From Eremomyces bilateralis CBS 781.70 (Eukaryota > Ascomycota > Dothideomycetes > Eremomycetales > Eremomycetaceae), in assembly GCF_010015585.1 (NCBI RefSeq), contig NW_022985080.1, forward strand, positions 157,788 through 221,787: a stretch of DNA of 64,000 nt. The letters run 5' to 3'. The first letter of the stretch is position 1, and each line of letters starts with the position of its first letter. A model generated the notes under the pieces. The model did not search any database and had not been told where the DNA came from. It worked only from the letters and a program-made list of their open reading frames with translations. Shown one piece after another: positions 32,956 through 46,691 of the stretch. A program made the translations under genes and the position numbers.

Positions 32956-34674
32956 TCATCTGCTTCCCTTCCCTTTGCCCTTGCCCGACTTCTTCAACTG
33001 GATCTTCGGCATTTCCACCTCGCTCTCCAGCTCATCGACATCCATCCCATCATCCACAATGCTCTCCCCTTCATCGAAGACATCGTCATCGTCCCCATCA
33101 CTTCCGTCATCGTCGCTCGTTTCCTCCGCCTCGTCATCCAATAGGCTCGCATCGTCGTCCTCGCTCTCCTCGTCCTCCTCTTCCTCCTCTTCCTCCTCGT
33201 CCGTCCCCACGCCGTTCAGCATCCCCGTCGTCGGCATCTCGTCATCGTCCGAACTGCCCGCCGAACCAAGCCCATCGTCCATGCCGAGCCGTTCGTACCG
33301 ACGTCGCGACTTCGCGAGTATGTCGTCATTGGCTTTCCGTCGCGCGGACCCCTTGCTCGGTTTCGGCACTCGCGACTCCGCGGCATCCATCCCCGCCGCG
33401 ACCAAGTCCGCCCGAACCGCCGCCTCAACGTCGATCAGATCCTCCTCCCCTTCGGCACCCACGATCGCCTGGATCCCCCGATCGTCACTCGAGTCCCATC
33501 CTTCATCGCCCTGCCCCTCCACCCACACGCGCTCATCCTCGCGCCTTCTTCTCCGCTCCTCCTTCCGCCCCTTCCGCACCTCCATCTGCGCGACCAGCAG
33601 GTCCAACTTCCCCTTCAGCGCCAGCAGCCGCTCCAGCCCGCGCGCCCGCTCGTCGCACACGCGCTCGAGCGCCCGCAGCTTCTTCATCAGCTCTACTACC
33701 TCCTGCGCCTGCGCGCCGACGTGCTTCTTGCCGCGGGGGCCTTTGCCGTCGGTGGCAGCGGCGGCGAGCAACGAGGCGAGATAGCCGCCGTGGGAGACGA
33801 GGATCCATTGAACCCAGACCATGAGGCTGCCGGCGCGGCCCGGGCGGCGGTGCATCGTGTTGGCGAGGTGGGAGAGGAGGGGGATGGTGAGGGGAGAGGA
33901 GAGGCGTTCAATTGTGAGGCGGATGGTGGTGAGGGAGGGGGTGAGGAGGCAGGTGTTGAGAAGGGTGGGGTCGGAGGTGCGGAGGGCGGTGGTGAGGAGG
34001 GCGGTGAGGTGGGGTGGGGTGGGGTTGTCGAGGGGGGCAAGGGCGCTGGCGGTGGGTTGGGGGCCGGGATGGCTGAGGGAGGTAAATGGCGGCGGAGAGG
34101 GGGAGTGCACGGGGATAAGGGTTGGTGAGCGTGCTTTGAGGAGGTCCGCGAATGACGGGACGTCGGGGTCGCGGAGCGTGGATGTGGTGCCGTCGTCGGC
34201 ATCGAGGTCTCCCTCATCCTCTTCTCGCTCCCGCTTATGTGCTCCAAAGCCGTTGACATTTGGTGCCTCGGTCGGATTGACCGATTTTTTCTGCACCCCT
34301 AGGAGTTTTTCTTGTGCTGGCTCCGCTTCGTCGTCTTCTGCACCGTCTTCACTGCCATCCGAGGAACTGGCGCTCGAGATTTCGACCACTTCCGGGGCGT
34401 CTTTCATTTCCACATCGTTTTTCACGTTGCCGAAGCCTTCACTGAACTTTGTCCCCACGACCGCACGCGATTCGTCCGTCCGCGCGTTCCGCTCTTTGCG
34501 AAACCCATTCATCGTGGTCGAGGTCGCCGTTAGTTTTTTCCCCTTGTTCTGCAGCAGCGCATTTTCGAGGGCCGAAGATGGTTTTGTTGAGGGTTTGGCG
34601 GTGCCATTTGAATGCCGTGCCTTTTTCGACGGCCGTGCCGACGGAGAGGTCTGTGATCCGTTGACTGCGGGCAT
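32956..34674 (-). CDS. Utp12-domain SSU processome protein (Utp5-like, no WD40 part)
   Basis: Single-exon frame of 572 aa from the ATG at 34674; the frame is open upstream but that part has no matching protein features. Residues 1-175 are disordered and basic, then acidic. The domain core begins near PSFADLLKA and contains TPPHLTALLTTALRTSDPTL, RLTIERLSSPLTIPLLSHL and LMVWVQWILVSHGGYLAS, which is the Utp12 helical fold of t-UTP/UtpA subunits. A Lys/Arg-rich helix (KGRKEERRRRREDERVW) and an acidic C-terminal tract of Glu/Asp runs end with a Lys-rich tail. Yeast Utp5 carries WD40 repeats before this domain; none is present here. Fungal homologues of this shape are annotated as Utp5-related, so a nucleolar role in 18S rRNA processing is likely. 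Confidence 0.78.
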   Translation of the reverse strand: MPAVNGSQTSPSARPSKKARHSNGTAKPSTKPSSALENALLQNKGKKLTATSTTMNGFRKERNARTDESRAVVGTKFSEGFGNVKNDVEMKDAPEVVEISSASSSDGSEDGAEDDEAEPAQEKLLGVQKKSVNPTEAPNVNGFGAHKREREEDEGDLDADDGTTSTLRDPDVPSFADLLKARSPTLIPVHSPSPPPFTSLSHPGPQPTASALAPLDNPTPPHLTALLTTALRTSDPTLLNTCLLTPSLTTIRLTIERLSSPLTIPLLSHLANTMHRRPGRAGSLMVWVQWILVSHGGYLASLLAAAATDGKGPRGKKHVGAQAQEVVELMKKLRALERVCDERARGLERLLALKGKLDLLVAQMEVRKGRKEERRRRREDERVWVEGQGDEGWDSSDDRGIQAIVGAEGEEDLIDVEAAVRADLVAAGMDAAESRVPKPSKGSARRKANDDILAKSRRRYERLGMDDGLGSAGSSDDDEMPTTGMLNGVGTDEEEEEEEEDEESEDDDASLLDDEAEETSDDDGSDGDDDDVFDEGESIVDDGMDVDELESEVEMPKIQLKKSGKGKGKGSR

Positions 34675-36949
34675 CGTGTCGAAGGATGAATGAAGATTCG
34701 GGGTTGGAGATAAGAGGATGGTGAGAGAGGAATTGAAGAGTCGAATGGATACTCTGTGGCTGTGTAATTTATGTGATGGTGGATTTCCAAGCTCCAAGTG
34801 GAAGAACGTATAAAAGTTTAGATAAACGTCTATCGCGCCTTTCCGGGTATCTTTAGTGTAGCGGATGCTTCTGTTTCCTAGAAGCTACTTGGTACACGTG
34901 GTAAATGCCCTTCTCGCGCTTTCCGTTCCGATTGGAGATCCGTCAATTAGGAAGCGTCGAGGGGTAGCAACTCCCAGCAGTATTCACGGTCCCTTCCTTC
35001 TTTTTTGCACCTCGACTTCTTCACCTGCTCATCGAATAGCAATTGCTACGGTTGCTGAATGGCCCAAAGGAAAGACTGGGTAAGGGGAGAAGACGACGAG
35101 CACACACGACAGCGATGTAGTGGGCAGACGGAAAGGAAAAAAGTCGGTGATGGATGACGGGCGTCCAATGTTTCCAATTTGCAACGGATGCTTTGGAAGG
35201 GTTGGAAAAATTTCGGACATGGGCTGGGATGTATGACGCTAAGACGGATTGGGGATCGCGGCAGGCAGGAAATGTTGACGTGAAATGTTTCCCGTGTGTG
35301 TGAGGCGAAAATTTGGAGCGAGGACGCACAGACGGGAAGGAACCATAAAGGGGTTGTTGATGCTGGATCTCTCAGCCACCATTCTTCCATAAAAGTGACA
35401 GATATTTTTAATGAAATCCACAGCAAGATATCCCGACAGGAATTAGGTACTTCACTGAAGCAGTAAACCGAAAATCATGTCCATCGCTGTCCAGTCCGAT
35501 GGGAATTCTGGGTGCCCAAGGCCGCTCTTTCCTAATCCCGGACCAGGGTCTCCTTCCCGATTCCCAATTCCCAATTTCTAATTCACTTCTCGTTCGCTGG
35601 ATCTGGAATGATCACTCACTTCACAGTGTAACACCGAGCAAGACTAACAAGAATCTGTAATGATGGTTTCAGACAATCTGATATCCCAGGATCCGGAGTG
35701 TCGGGGCTTAGGAAGAGCGCGTCATCCATCCAGATTGGCGGTAGTGAGACAGGTCTGGTTGAAGAACCACAGAAAATGGATTCTATCACCAGCTCCCAGT
35801 CAACGCGACACGGGCAGGCGACGCGTCGCAATTGGACGTTGGGTAGGTATGAAGCAGACATGCAGTAGTACAGCAGGCTTTATTGTCACTTTATTTTCAT
35901 AGCTACACTTCGTTTACCCCGGATGGCCGCGGTATTAAGTATTCGGTAGGTATTCCTCAGTTCCGTTGATCCGCGTCTGTCCATAAATCCTCCAGTTTAT
36001 GTTGGAGCCTTGGTGAAGTTGCGAGGGTTGTGATGGGCCCAAGAGAGCGCGGTGACCAATCACACCCGCCACAGTAGCAGATCCAAGGAGGCGCAGGGTC
36101 ACGTGCCTAGGCCGGGCCCCTCCCGTATCACGACTGACCAGTCATCATTTAAGCTGCGCATCTCCCCAGCCGCGTTAAAAAGTTGAACCTCCGTCCTCCG
36201 AACAAAAAGTCCCAAGCTCGGATTTTGGAAGTTGCGATTTCGACCGGTTCACTTCCTTCCTTCTTTACATCACTACTTCCCCACCACCCCTGCACTCTAC
36301 CACTCTCTTTCATCTTCACCAGCTTCATTCATCGTCGCCTGCACATGTGCCGTGGATTGTAACAGAAATCATTTCGCCCCCATTTCATCATCACCGTCAG
36401 ATCCACCTCCGTCACTACGCGCTCCACTGCTTCGGATCCTCCCTCATCCGTCACGGAACTCCTTCCGCGACTTCTGCAACCAGAAGAACCACCATACGCC
36501 ACCACGCGATTTCCTTTCACTTAACTCGGGCGACAACCGTCTGTTTATCTTCGAATCCGTTGCACTATCTTGAATCTACGCGATCGCCGTTGAAAGTCGC
36601 GTCCGAATCCATCAGGTCCCTATCACCCGCCATCACGCCGCGCCGAATCCGTTTGTTTGCCGCAAACCTCCATCTGCGCACCACCACCGTACACCCGTCA
36701 ATCCGGCGCGTCGTATTCGCAGACGGTCGTCGACATCGTAATACCACTACCGAATCGTTCCGAGTCGCGCCTGTCACCTTTGCGATCCATCGCGTCAGAG
36801 CCTGAAACCATCCCAAAGTGAGTTTCCACTGGTCGCAACGCCTACATGCGCGCATCGTGAACTCCGCATTCCACCCGTTCGGATCTCACTTTGGACCATC
36901 CATTTCCACTCCCTCGGATCTGGAATCTCACTTGGCGCAATCAATATTG
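34675..36949. promoter_or_regulatory. Long divergent region between the Utp12-domain gene and bdf1
   Basis: 2.3 kb without supported genes. It holds CACGTG boxes at 34895-34900 and 36100-36105, a CCAAT box near 36054 (GACCAATCAC), and a CT-rich tract from about 36230 that resembles a fungal core promoter. The 600-700 bp after that tract are probably a long 5' leader of the bdf1 transcript; open frames there are C-rich and lack domains. Confidence 0.5.
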
Positions 36950-39900
36950 ATGGACATCATGGCATCCCAACCTCCAGCGCCGGAGAGGCAACCGTTCGAG
37001 GAGAGCAAAGAGGACGAGTCGCAGTCGCATAACGAAACGGTGTTGAAACATGAAGGGTACGTAGAACCTGAGTTTTCTATTTCCATTACACTTTCATGCC
37101 TGTTGTCATTCGCGCAGTGGGAAACGCGCGACAAGGCGATGTGGTTTATCTCCCTTCCCCTCACCTCCACATATCTGACTCAGATCGCCACATTCGTTGC
37201 CACTTCCTGAACATGTGCTTAAACTTCTTGCGTACTTGCAGAACCTCCAACCGTCAAGACTACGACATGTTCGCCGAGTCCACTCCATCTGCATCGCCTG
37301 CCCTTGACACCGCCGACGCGACAAATTCCGCATCGATAGCTGTTGACCTCGCACCTGCGCCGACTTCTTTGACGGCAACTGCACCTGAAGACGAGCACAA
37401 AGACACGATTGCAGCGCGGCTAGAGAGTGAGAACAGCGCGTCTATCGCGCCAACGACAGCGACGGATTACATTCCCGAAATGAAAGACCATGCGTCGCAA
37501 CAATCCGCGCTTCTTCCCACCGCGCAACCCGATCCTGTTGATCACGCTGCATCGACCGTCGAGCCGGCCAAGACAGAACCAGATCCAATCGCGACCATAT
37601 CCGTCCCACCGCCCATTGAACAACCCACGTCGGATGTGAGAGACGAACCGGTAGCAGAACAAGTAGCTCTGGAAGAAGCGCCGGTTGTGAAACCGGACTT
37701 GGCTTTTGATGGCGTACCGGATGCAATGGACACCACAGAAGATGTAGCAAAACAAACTGCAACGGAGGAACCGGCCACGAATGGCACGGCGAACCGTTCA
37801 TATCCGTCACTTTCCGAGTCAGTTCCACCTGTCACGGAGTCGCCCCAAATGGACGACAGTGCCCAGAGTACTACTGCGAATACGTCTATGATGGATACTC
37901 AGCCGACCGATGTCAGCGAAAAGCTTCAAGTGAATGAACCAGCCTCCAGTTCCGCTCCCCCAGATACCGCCACTGGCACAGATATGGATGCGACAATGAC
38001 CGATGTACCCGCACCCAGCAAGGTGCGCGCAAGGGAGGATGAGGACGATGCAGAGCCGGCAGCAAAGCGCGCAAAGACTGACGAGGGCTCGGCTCCTGTT
38101 CCACCACAGTCATCAGATGCGCAGAAGTTGGATGTGCCGGTGGCCGAACAACCGGCTACTCCATCGCCAGCTCCTGCGACAAATGGTACCCCTCAAGCAG
38201 GGCCAGCACCCCCCGCGGCCACTCCCAGCTTCGCGGACGAGATCATGGCCAAGCGAGATTTCGACTCCAACCCCATCTCGGATGCACAGCACCGGTACCT
38301 GCAAGAATCTCTTCGCAAGGCCAAAAAGATCAAGGCCGGTGCCTCTTTTGCCGAGCCTGTTGATCCCGTCAAACTCAACATCCCTACGTATTTCGAATTC
38401 ATCAAGCGCCCAATGGATCTCACAACCATCGAGAAGAAGCTTCGTGAACGCGAATATTCCTCCACAAACGATCTTATGGACGATTTCGACACCATGGTCC
38501 GCAATTGCATGACCTTCAACGGCCCGAATCATGCAGTTACCCTCTCGGGCTACGATTTGAAAGCCTACTTCATCAAACTTCTCAACGTCATGCCCAAGTC
38601 GGGTGACCCGCTGCCAGCTCCGAAAAAGCTGTTAAAACCTCCCACGGCGCCGACTCGTCTTTCGCAACCGCGACGAGAATCGCGTACAAAGTCTTCGCCC
38701 CCGGCGCCCCCTGCGCCCGCCGTGGTCCCAACCGCCATGCCACCTCCTTCCGGCAGTGCTGGGTCGCCTCCAGCGTCTACGGCATTCGCACTCAAACCTG
38801 ACGGGCTTCCTCTGATTCGCCGCGATAGCGCTGCCACGGATCGACCAAAGCGCGAGATCCATCGACCACCGTCCAAAGATCTCATCTACAACCAGCCCAA
38901 GCCGAAGGGCAGGAAAGCGGTGGAACTGCAGTTCGCCGAGCAGGTGGTCAATGAATTCTACAAGCCCAAATACGAAGCTGTCGCAGCCTCATTTTACTAT
39001 GAAGTCGACCCTGTGGCTCTCCAGATCCCCACCTACCACAAGGTCATCAAAAAGCCAATGGATCTTGGTTCCATCCGAAGGAACGTTGAACAAGGCCACT
39101 ACCATAACGCCAAGGATGTGTATCGCGACTTCAAGCTTATGCTCAGCAACTGCTACAAGTTCAACGGACCGGATCATCCTATTAGCTTCGCGGGCAAACA
39201 GCTGGAGAAATACTTCGAGGACGAATGGAGTAAACTGGACGACTATGTCTCGAAGAACACACCCGCCAGCCCCACGGAAGTCGACCTCAGCGACGAAGAG
39301 GAGGAAGAGGAGAGCGACGTGGAGGATTCTGGAGTATGGATGAAGCGTCAGATGGACGAATTGAACGCCGTCCAAGCCGAATTGCAAGCTTTGGCGAAGC
39401 GGCAGTTTGATCTCCAAAACCGACATGGAGACCTTCTAAAGGAAATCCAAGAGGGTCAGCTCAAAGGGAAGGCGGTCAGTCCCAAGGTTGGAGGCAAGAA
39501 GAGCAAGACCAAGAAGCCCAAGCTCGAAGGGGGTAGCAAGGGTGGAAAACGGGGAAGTGGAGTTGGGGTGGCGAAAGATGACACCAAGAAGAAAGGTGGG
39601 GCCGCGGCGAAGCCGAAGAAGATCCCGACCTTGGGATTGCCGCAGAAGACGGAGATCAGCAATTACATCGACACTCTCACGGACAATGACAGGGTGCAAG
39701 AAGTACTAGGGATCATCAGGGCGGGAATGCCGTCCGTAGCGGTAAGTTACCCAACCTTCAACCCTTTCACTTTATCCGCCTTGAGAATATCTATATAACT
39801 AACGTAACGCAACAGAACCTCGACACCCAAGAGATCGAACTCGACATTGACCAAATCCCCAACCACGTCCTCTATGACCTCTACGTCTACATCTGCAAGT

Positions 39901-40271
39901 CCCGCGGCGAGAAACCCAACTTCGGCACGTCCACTGGCCGGGCCTCCACCGTCGACGACGGCGCATACGACCGCGACCTCGAGGACGCCGACTTCCAGCC
40001 GCGCAAGAAGAGCGGCGGCGGGCGGCGCGGGCGCAAAGGCGGGTCGGGCGGCACGGGCGACGACAGCGCGGCGGCAGCGCAGCGCAAGAAGAACAAGCCG
40101 ATGAAGCCGGCGGAGCAGGAGGCGCGCATCAGCGAGATCAAGCAGGCGCTAGGGGGGTTCAGTGGGAATGGGGGAGCGGGGCATGGGGTGGTGGAGAGTG
40201 TGGAGGGGATAGGGCACGATGAGGACAGCGAGGATGATAGTGACGATGAGAGTGAGAGTGAAGAGGAGTAG
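36950..40271 (+). CDS. bdf1: BET-family double-bromodomain protein (Bdf1)
   Basis: Three exons, 36950-37056, 37242-39741 and 39816-40271, give 1,020 aa. After a disordered, acidic and Thr/Pro-rich N-terminus come two bromodomains. The first (about residues 370-487) has PTYFEFIKRPMDLTTIEKKL and acetyl-lysine Asn in CMTFNGPNH. The second (about 595-700) has PTYHKVIKKPMDLGSIRRN and Asn in CYKFNGPDH. An acidic linker, a coiled coil (MKRQMDELNAVQAELQALAK) and a Lys-rich region precede the NET/ET domain (LPQKTEISNYIDTL, split by the last intron, then IELDIDQIPNHVLYDLYVY). A Glu/Ser-rich tail closes the protein. Bdf1 reads acetylated H4 and partners TFIID and Swr1. The first intron of 185 nt is long for this window and the N-terminus is the least certain part. 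Confidence 0.92.
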
Positions 40272-42843
<2,572 letters not shown>

Positions 42844-43316
42844 GACGGTTAATTAACCTGTGGGGTCGGACGCGCTTTCAATGGGATGGTGCAAGGCGTA
42901 TGGCTTAGAAAACGGTGTCCAGATAGATCGTGGTCTTGTACAATGGAGTGGAATCCGGATGGGCACGGCGGAATATCAAAAGCTTTTCTGGTTCAATTAG
43001 GTTGTTTTATGGTCTTCTTGATCTAGATTAGGAATTGAAGTCGTAAATCATAACTTATTCATCTGGGAACATAGACCTGTAACGGTGGCGAATGAATATG
43101 TGACGACTGTCGGACAGGGGAGCATCCTCATCTGTCTCACGACTCGCCGAACTTCGCCGAGGGACTGGCCATCTCCAACTTCGATGACTTTTTTCACCAC
43201 CTACTACTTACTTTATTATCCACCTGCGACAATCATCACGTAGAAGCCTCCTAACTACTCCCTCCATCCAATCCTTGAACCCCTCCATCCAACCCTTTAA
43301 TCTCCCCTCACCCACC
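42844..43316. other. Intergenic region between rvb1 and sdh8
   Basis: 473 bp, AT-rich in the middle and C-rich near the next start. No supported gene. Confidence 0.5.
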
Positions 43317-43838
43317 ATGCGCCGCTCCCTCCTTACCGTGCTCTCGCGCTCCCGCCACCCCCTCCGCGCAACCTTCACCACGACCTCCTCCCTCCTTTCC
43401 AGCCGCTGGAACCCCGGCCCTGCCCCTCCTCGCCTCCCCAAAGAAGAACAGGAACTCTTCGAATCCCTCCAACGCGCCTCCACCGGCGCCTTCAGCACCC
43501 CATCCTCATCCCTCCCGCCCACCGCCGACCTACCACCCACATCTACATCCCCATCCCCCTCTGCCTCCGACTCCACCCAACCACCCTCGACGACCGCCAC
43601 CGACGCCAACCCCGCGCGCCCCGCATCCGGCCCAGAGATGCTAGCGAGCCTGAAGGCGCGGCTCCAGGCGGTGGAGGGGGGCGAGGAGATGCATCCGAAC
43701 GTGCGGAAGGGGGCGCGGCCGGAGTTCGAGGGGGAGACAAATCCGACGACGGGGGAGGTGGGGGGCCCGAAGAACGAGCCGCTGCGGTGGGGGGTGGGGA
43801 GTGATTGGAGTTATAATGGGCGGGTGACGGATTTCTAA
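43317..43838 (+). CDS. sdh8: Succinate dehydrogenase assembly factor 4 (Sdh8/SDHAF4), mitochondrial
   Basis: Single exon, 173 aa. The N-terminus MRRSLLTVLSRSRHPLRATF is a classic Arg/Ser-rich mitochondrial presequence. The diagnostic C-terminal motif (DUF1674) is intact and reaches the last residue: EFEGETNPTTGEVGGPKNEP, then LRWGVGSDWSYNGRVTDF. Between them is a low-complexity Ser/Thr/Pro linker that lengthens the protein relative to yeast Sdh8 (about 138 aa). Sdh8 binds the flavinated Sdh1 subunit and protects it until complex II is assembled. The motif normally reads LRWGDWSYNGR; here V-G-S is inserted before D-W, a small variation. Strong GC bias at third positions matches the neighbouring rvb1. 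Confidence 0.93.
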   Translation: MRRSLLTVLSRSRHPLRATFTTTSSLLSSRWNPGPAPPRLPKEEQELFESLQRASTGAFSTPSSSLPPTADLPPTSTSPSPSASDSTQPPSTTATDANPARPASGPEMLASLKARLQAVEGGEEMHPNVRKGARPEFEGETNPTTGEVGGPKNEPLRWGVGSDWSYNGRVTDF

Positions 43839-44973
43839 GGGGGTGCGATGGAGAACTGAACGGTGGTGGGGAGGATGGATGCGAAGGGGTGGTTTGTTCA
43901 CGGGGGATGAAGTTAGTGATTCGGGATATGTACATCTTTGGGAGGATTGATGGGCATTTGCGGCATTGGGATATGGGATTCATGTTTAGGATTGCATGGG
44001 ATGGAGTTGAGCTGGATTTGATACGGATACCTGTCCTATACATCATAGTTTAAGGGAAACTGCTACAATGCGCTGTATCATTACTGCAATATCCAACTGC
44101 AATATCCAACTGCAATATCCAACTGCAATATCCAACTGCAATGTATAGGCACATTCTCAAATGCCTTGATTCTCGTTTGGCATGCCAACCGATTCGTCCT
44201 CAGAGTCATTCATCTGTATGATGTCCATTTGTATGATACCTATTCGAATATACGGAGAGCAGGCACCAATAAGATGCTCAGTATTGCCAACAACTAAATT
44301 CATTGCTTTTCATCATGTCTAATCATTAATGTCCAGCGTACACCACAGTATCAATTTAATTGTTAATATAAGAGCATGATATGTCTGTTGTGGTAATGAT
44401 TCCTTCCGCCTTCCGGGCTTCCCACGCAATTCCGTCATTGTCGGCTGGGTCCGAGATCGCACTAATCCCCAAAAGAATTGAAGCTGTCGCTATCCATATT
44501 CCCCAAAGGCCGAGACCTCATGCAATTTCAGGCATTTTCAGCATATAATCGATCGTGTGCTAATATAAAACGCGACGAGATATTCCATCCGTGTAATATC
44601 TCATTCGAATAATCATCGATTAGAGTGTATGACTGTAAGTGTTGTCCCGGTTTCATTCGAGATGCGTCCTTGCAAGCCCGATCCTTCATCCTTGGCTTCG
44701 CGGCTCTTCGGGATGGACTTGTCCAATATTCGGATGATTCATTGATTTGTTATTGCAATTTTCCTTTCTTGTCTCTATACATCACAGGCATCTGGCCTTG
44801 GAGAATTTTTATTTGGATGTTCTTCCAATTGACAAGTAACCATACTGACTGAAACAAAGATCCAGTCAACCTACTGCCCCGCGCGTACTCACAACTACCG
44901 GCCTGTCTATGGACTGTTGTCTTAGACAATACTCAGAAAAATCTACTCGGTCTCGGAACGTAAGGCGGAGAGC
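43839..44973. other. AT-rich intergenic region with a tandem repeat, upstream of ade12
   Basis: 1.1 kb, clearly more AT-rich than the genes on either side, with no supported coding frame. The right end is the ade12 promoter. Confidence 0.5.
44084..44142. repeat. 13-bp tandem repeat, four full copies plus part
   Basis: Four identical copies of CTGCAATATCCAA from 44084 to 44135, then a partial copy. There are no spacers, so it is not a CRISPR-like array. The identity of the copies points to recent slippage. Confidence 0.92.
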
Positions 44974-46550
44974 ATGTCGACGACTATAGTATTAGGATCC
45001 CAATGGTATGTCTGAACGTTGAGCGGCATCACATTTGTCTAACAGCGATATAGGGGAGATGAGGGGTAATACTCTGATGAAGCGCGGGATAGAAGCAGTC
45101 GAGTCTAATATGATGCAGGAAGGGGAAGCTTGTAGACATATTGTGTGCAGACGCGAAGTTGTGCTGCCGAGCCCAGGTACATATCACCCCATTGACTCGA
45201 GATCCGTTTCAATTGACCTCAGATAGGGCGGCCACAATGCAGGCCACACCATTGTCCACGGGGACAAGACGTTTGACGTCCACATCCTCCCATCCGGCGT
45301 ATGCAGTCCGGGTTGCATGAACCTGATCGGCAACGGCTGCGTCGTCCACGTCCCGACCTTCTTCAAGGAAATCGCAGCGCTGAAACAGCACGGCATCGAC
45401 CTGGTCGATCGCTTGTTCATCAGCGACCGCGCCCATGTGATCTTAGACCTGCACACCATCATCGATCGGCTGCAAGAGGTGAGTGACCCCCCGTGGAGAC
45501 CGGATCAGACGCTGACCATCCCAGGGCGAGCGCGGCAAGAAACCCGTCGGCACCACCGGAAAAGGCATCGGCCCGACCTACAGCTCCAAAGCGACGCGCT
45601 CCGGGATCCGCATCTCTGACATCTTCGAGAAAGGCGTTCTGGAAGCCAAGATCCACCGTCTCGCGGATGGCAACAAGAAGCGCTTCGGCGAGCTGCTGGA
45701 CTACAGCGTGGAGAAGGAGATCGCCTATTTCGACGAGATCCGCGAGCAGCTCCGCCCGTATATCGTCGACCAGGTGCCCCTCATCAAGAGCGTGAAAGAG
45801 GGGAAGATCCCCGTGTTGGTGGAGGGCGCGAACGCGCTGATGCTGGATTTGGATTCCGGGACGTATCCATTCGTCACGTCGTCGAATACCGGGCTGGGCG
45901 GTGTGCTCACGTCGCTGACTGTCGGGTGGAGATCCATCAAGGAGGTCATCGGCGTGGTCAAAGCATACACGACTCGCGTTGGATCCGGGCCATTCCCGAC
46001 GGAGCAAATCAACGAGATTGGCGACTGGTTGCAGTCGGTCGGACGAGAAGTGGGAGTCACCACCGGCCGAAGACGGAGATGCGGCTGGCTGGATCTGGTA
46101 GTGTTGAAGTATTCACACGAGTACGTTCTGCCCTGCATCGATTTTCATACAGTTGAATTCGTCTAATCTAACACGGGATGTAGATGCAATGATTACACCT
46201 CCATCAATCTGACCAAGGTACGTTCGCTGGGTACTCAGCATATGGACAATCTCTAACCCGAACCCTAGCTCGACATCCTCGATGACTTTGAGGAAATCAA
46301 GATCGGTGTTGCGTACAAGCACCAAGGGCATGAGCTCCCCTCGTTCCCGGCGGACGCCGCGGTTGCCGAGCAGGTCGAAGTCGATTACGTGACGATGCCC
46401 GGTTGGAAGACGTCGACGAAAGGCGCCAGGACCTATGGGGAGTTGCCGGAGAACGCGAGGCGGTACATCGAGTTCATCGAGCAGCAGGTGGGGGTGAAGG
46501 TCAAGTACATCGGTACCGGGCCTGGGCGGGAGAGCATGATCGTCCGATAG
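44974..46550 (+). CDS. ade12: Adenylosuccinate synthetase
   Basis: Seven exons: 44974-45005, 45054-45065, 45119-45176, 45227-45478, 45525-46120, 46184-46217 and 46269-46550, giving 421 aa, the family length. It joins IMP and aspartate using GTP, the first committed step to AMP. The GTP/IMP loop G-D-E-G-K-G-K is assembled from exons 1-3; exon 2 is only 12 nt. Other motifs are [12 protein letters not shown] (normally NNAGHT), [68 protein letters not shown] and the C-terminal [20 protein letters not shown] with YIGTGPGRE. All seven junctions keep frame, and removal of any would break a conserved motif. The gene ends 141 bp from the convergent sec6 end. Confidence 0.95.
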
Positions 46551-46691
46551 ATCATACATGCTGCAAAGTAGACGTCCACTGGACGACAGCACTTCATCGT
46601 TGTGTAACTAGTGCTATTAGACCGTCATTCATGCGCCATCAGCAGATACAGCGCTCCAGAAGAATCGTCTGTCAGAATCATCGGGTTTCGT

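Noticed and set aside
33721-34693. Plus-strand frames of 135 and 290 codons opposite the Utp12-domain gene
   Set aside because: They are antisense to a well-supported gene in GC-rich sequence, contain Arg/Gly/Val-rich low-complexity protein and have no domain.
44084-44142. Repeat array that could suggest CRISPR or regulatory iterons
   Set aside because: Units of 13 bp abut with no spacers, and the genome is eukaryotic; it is a simple minisatellite.
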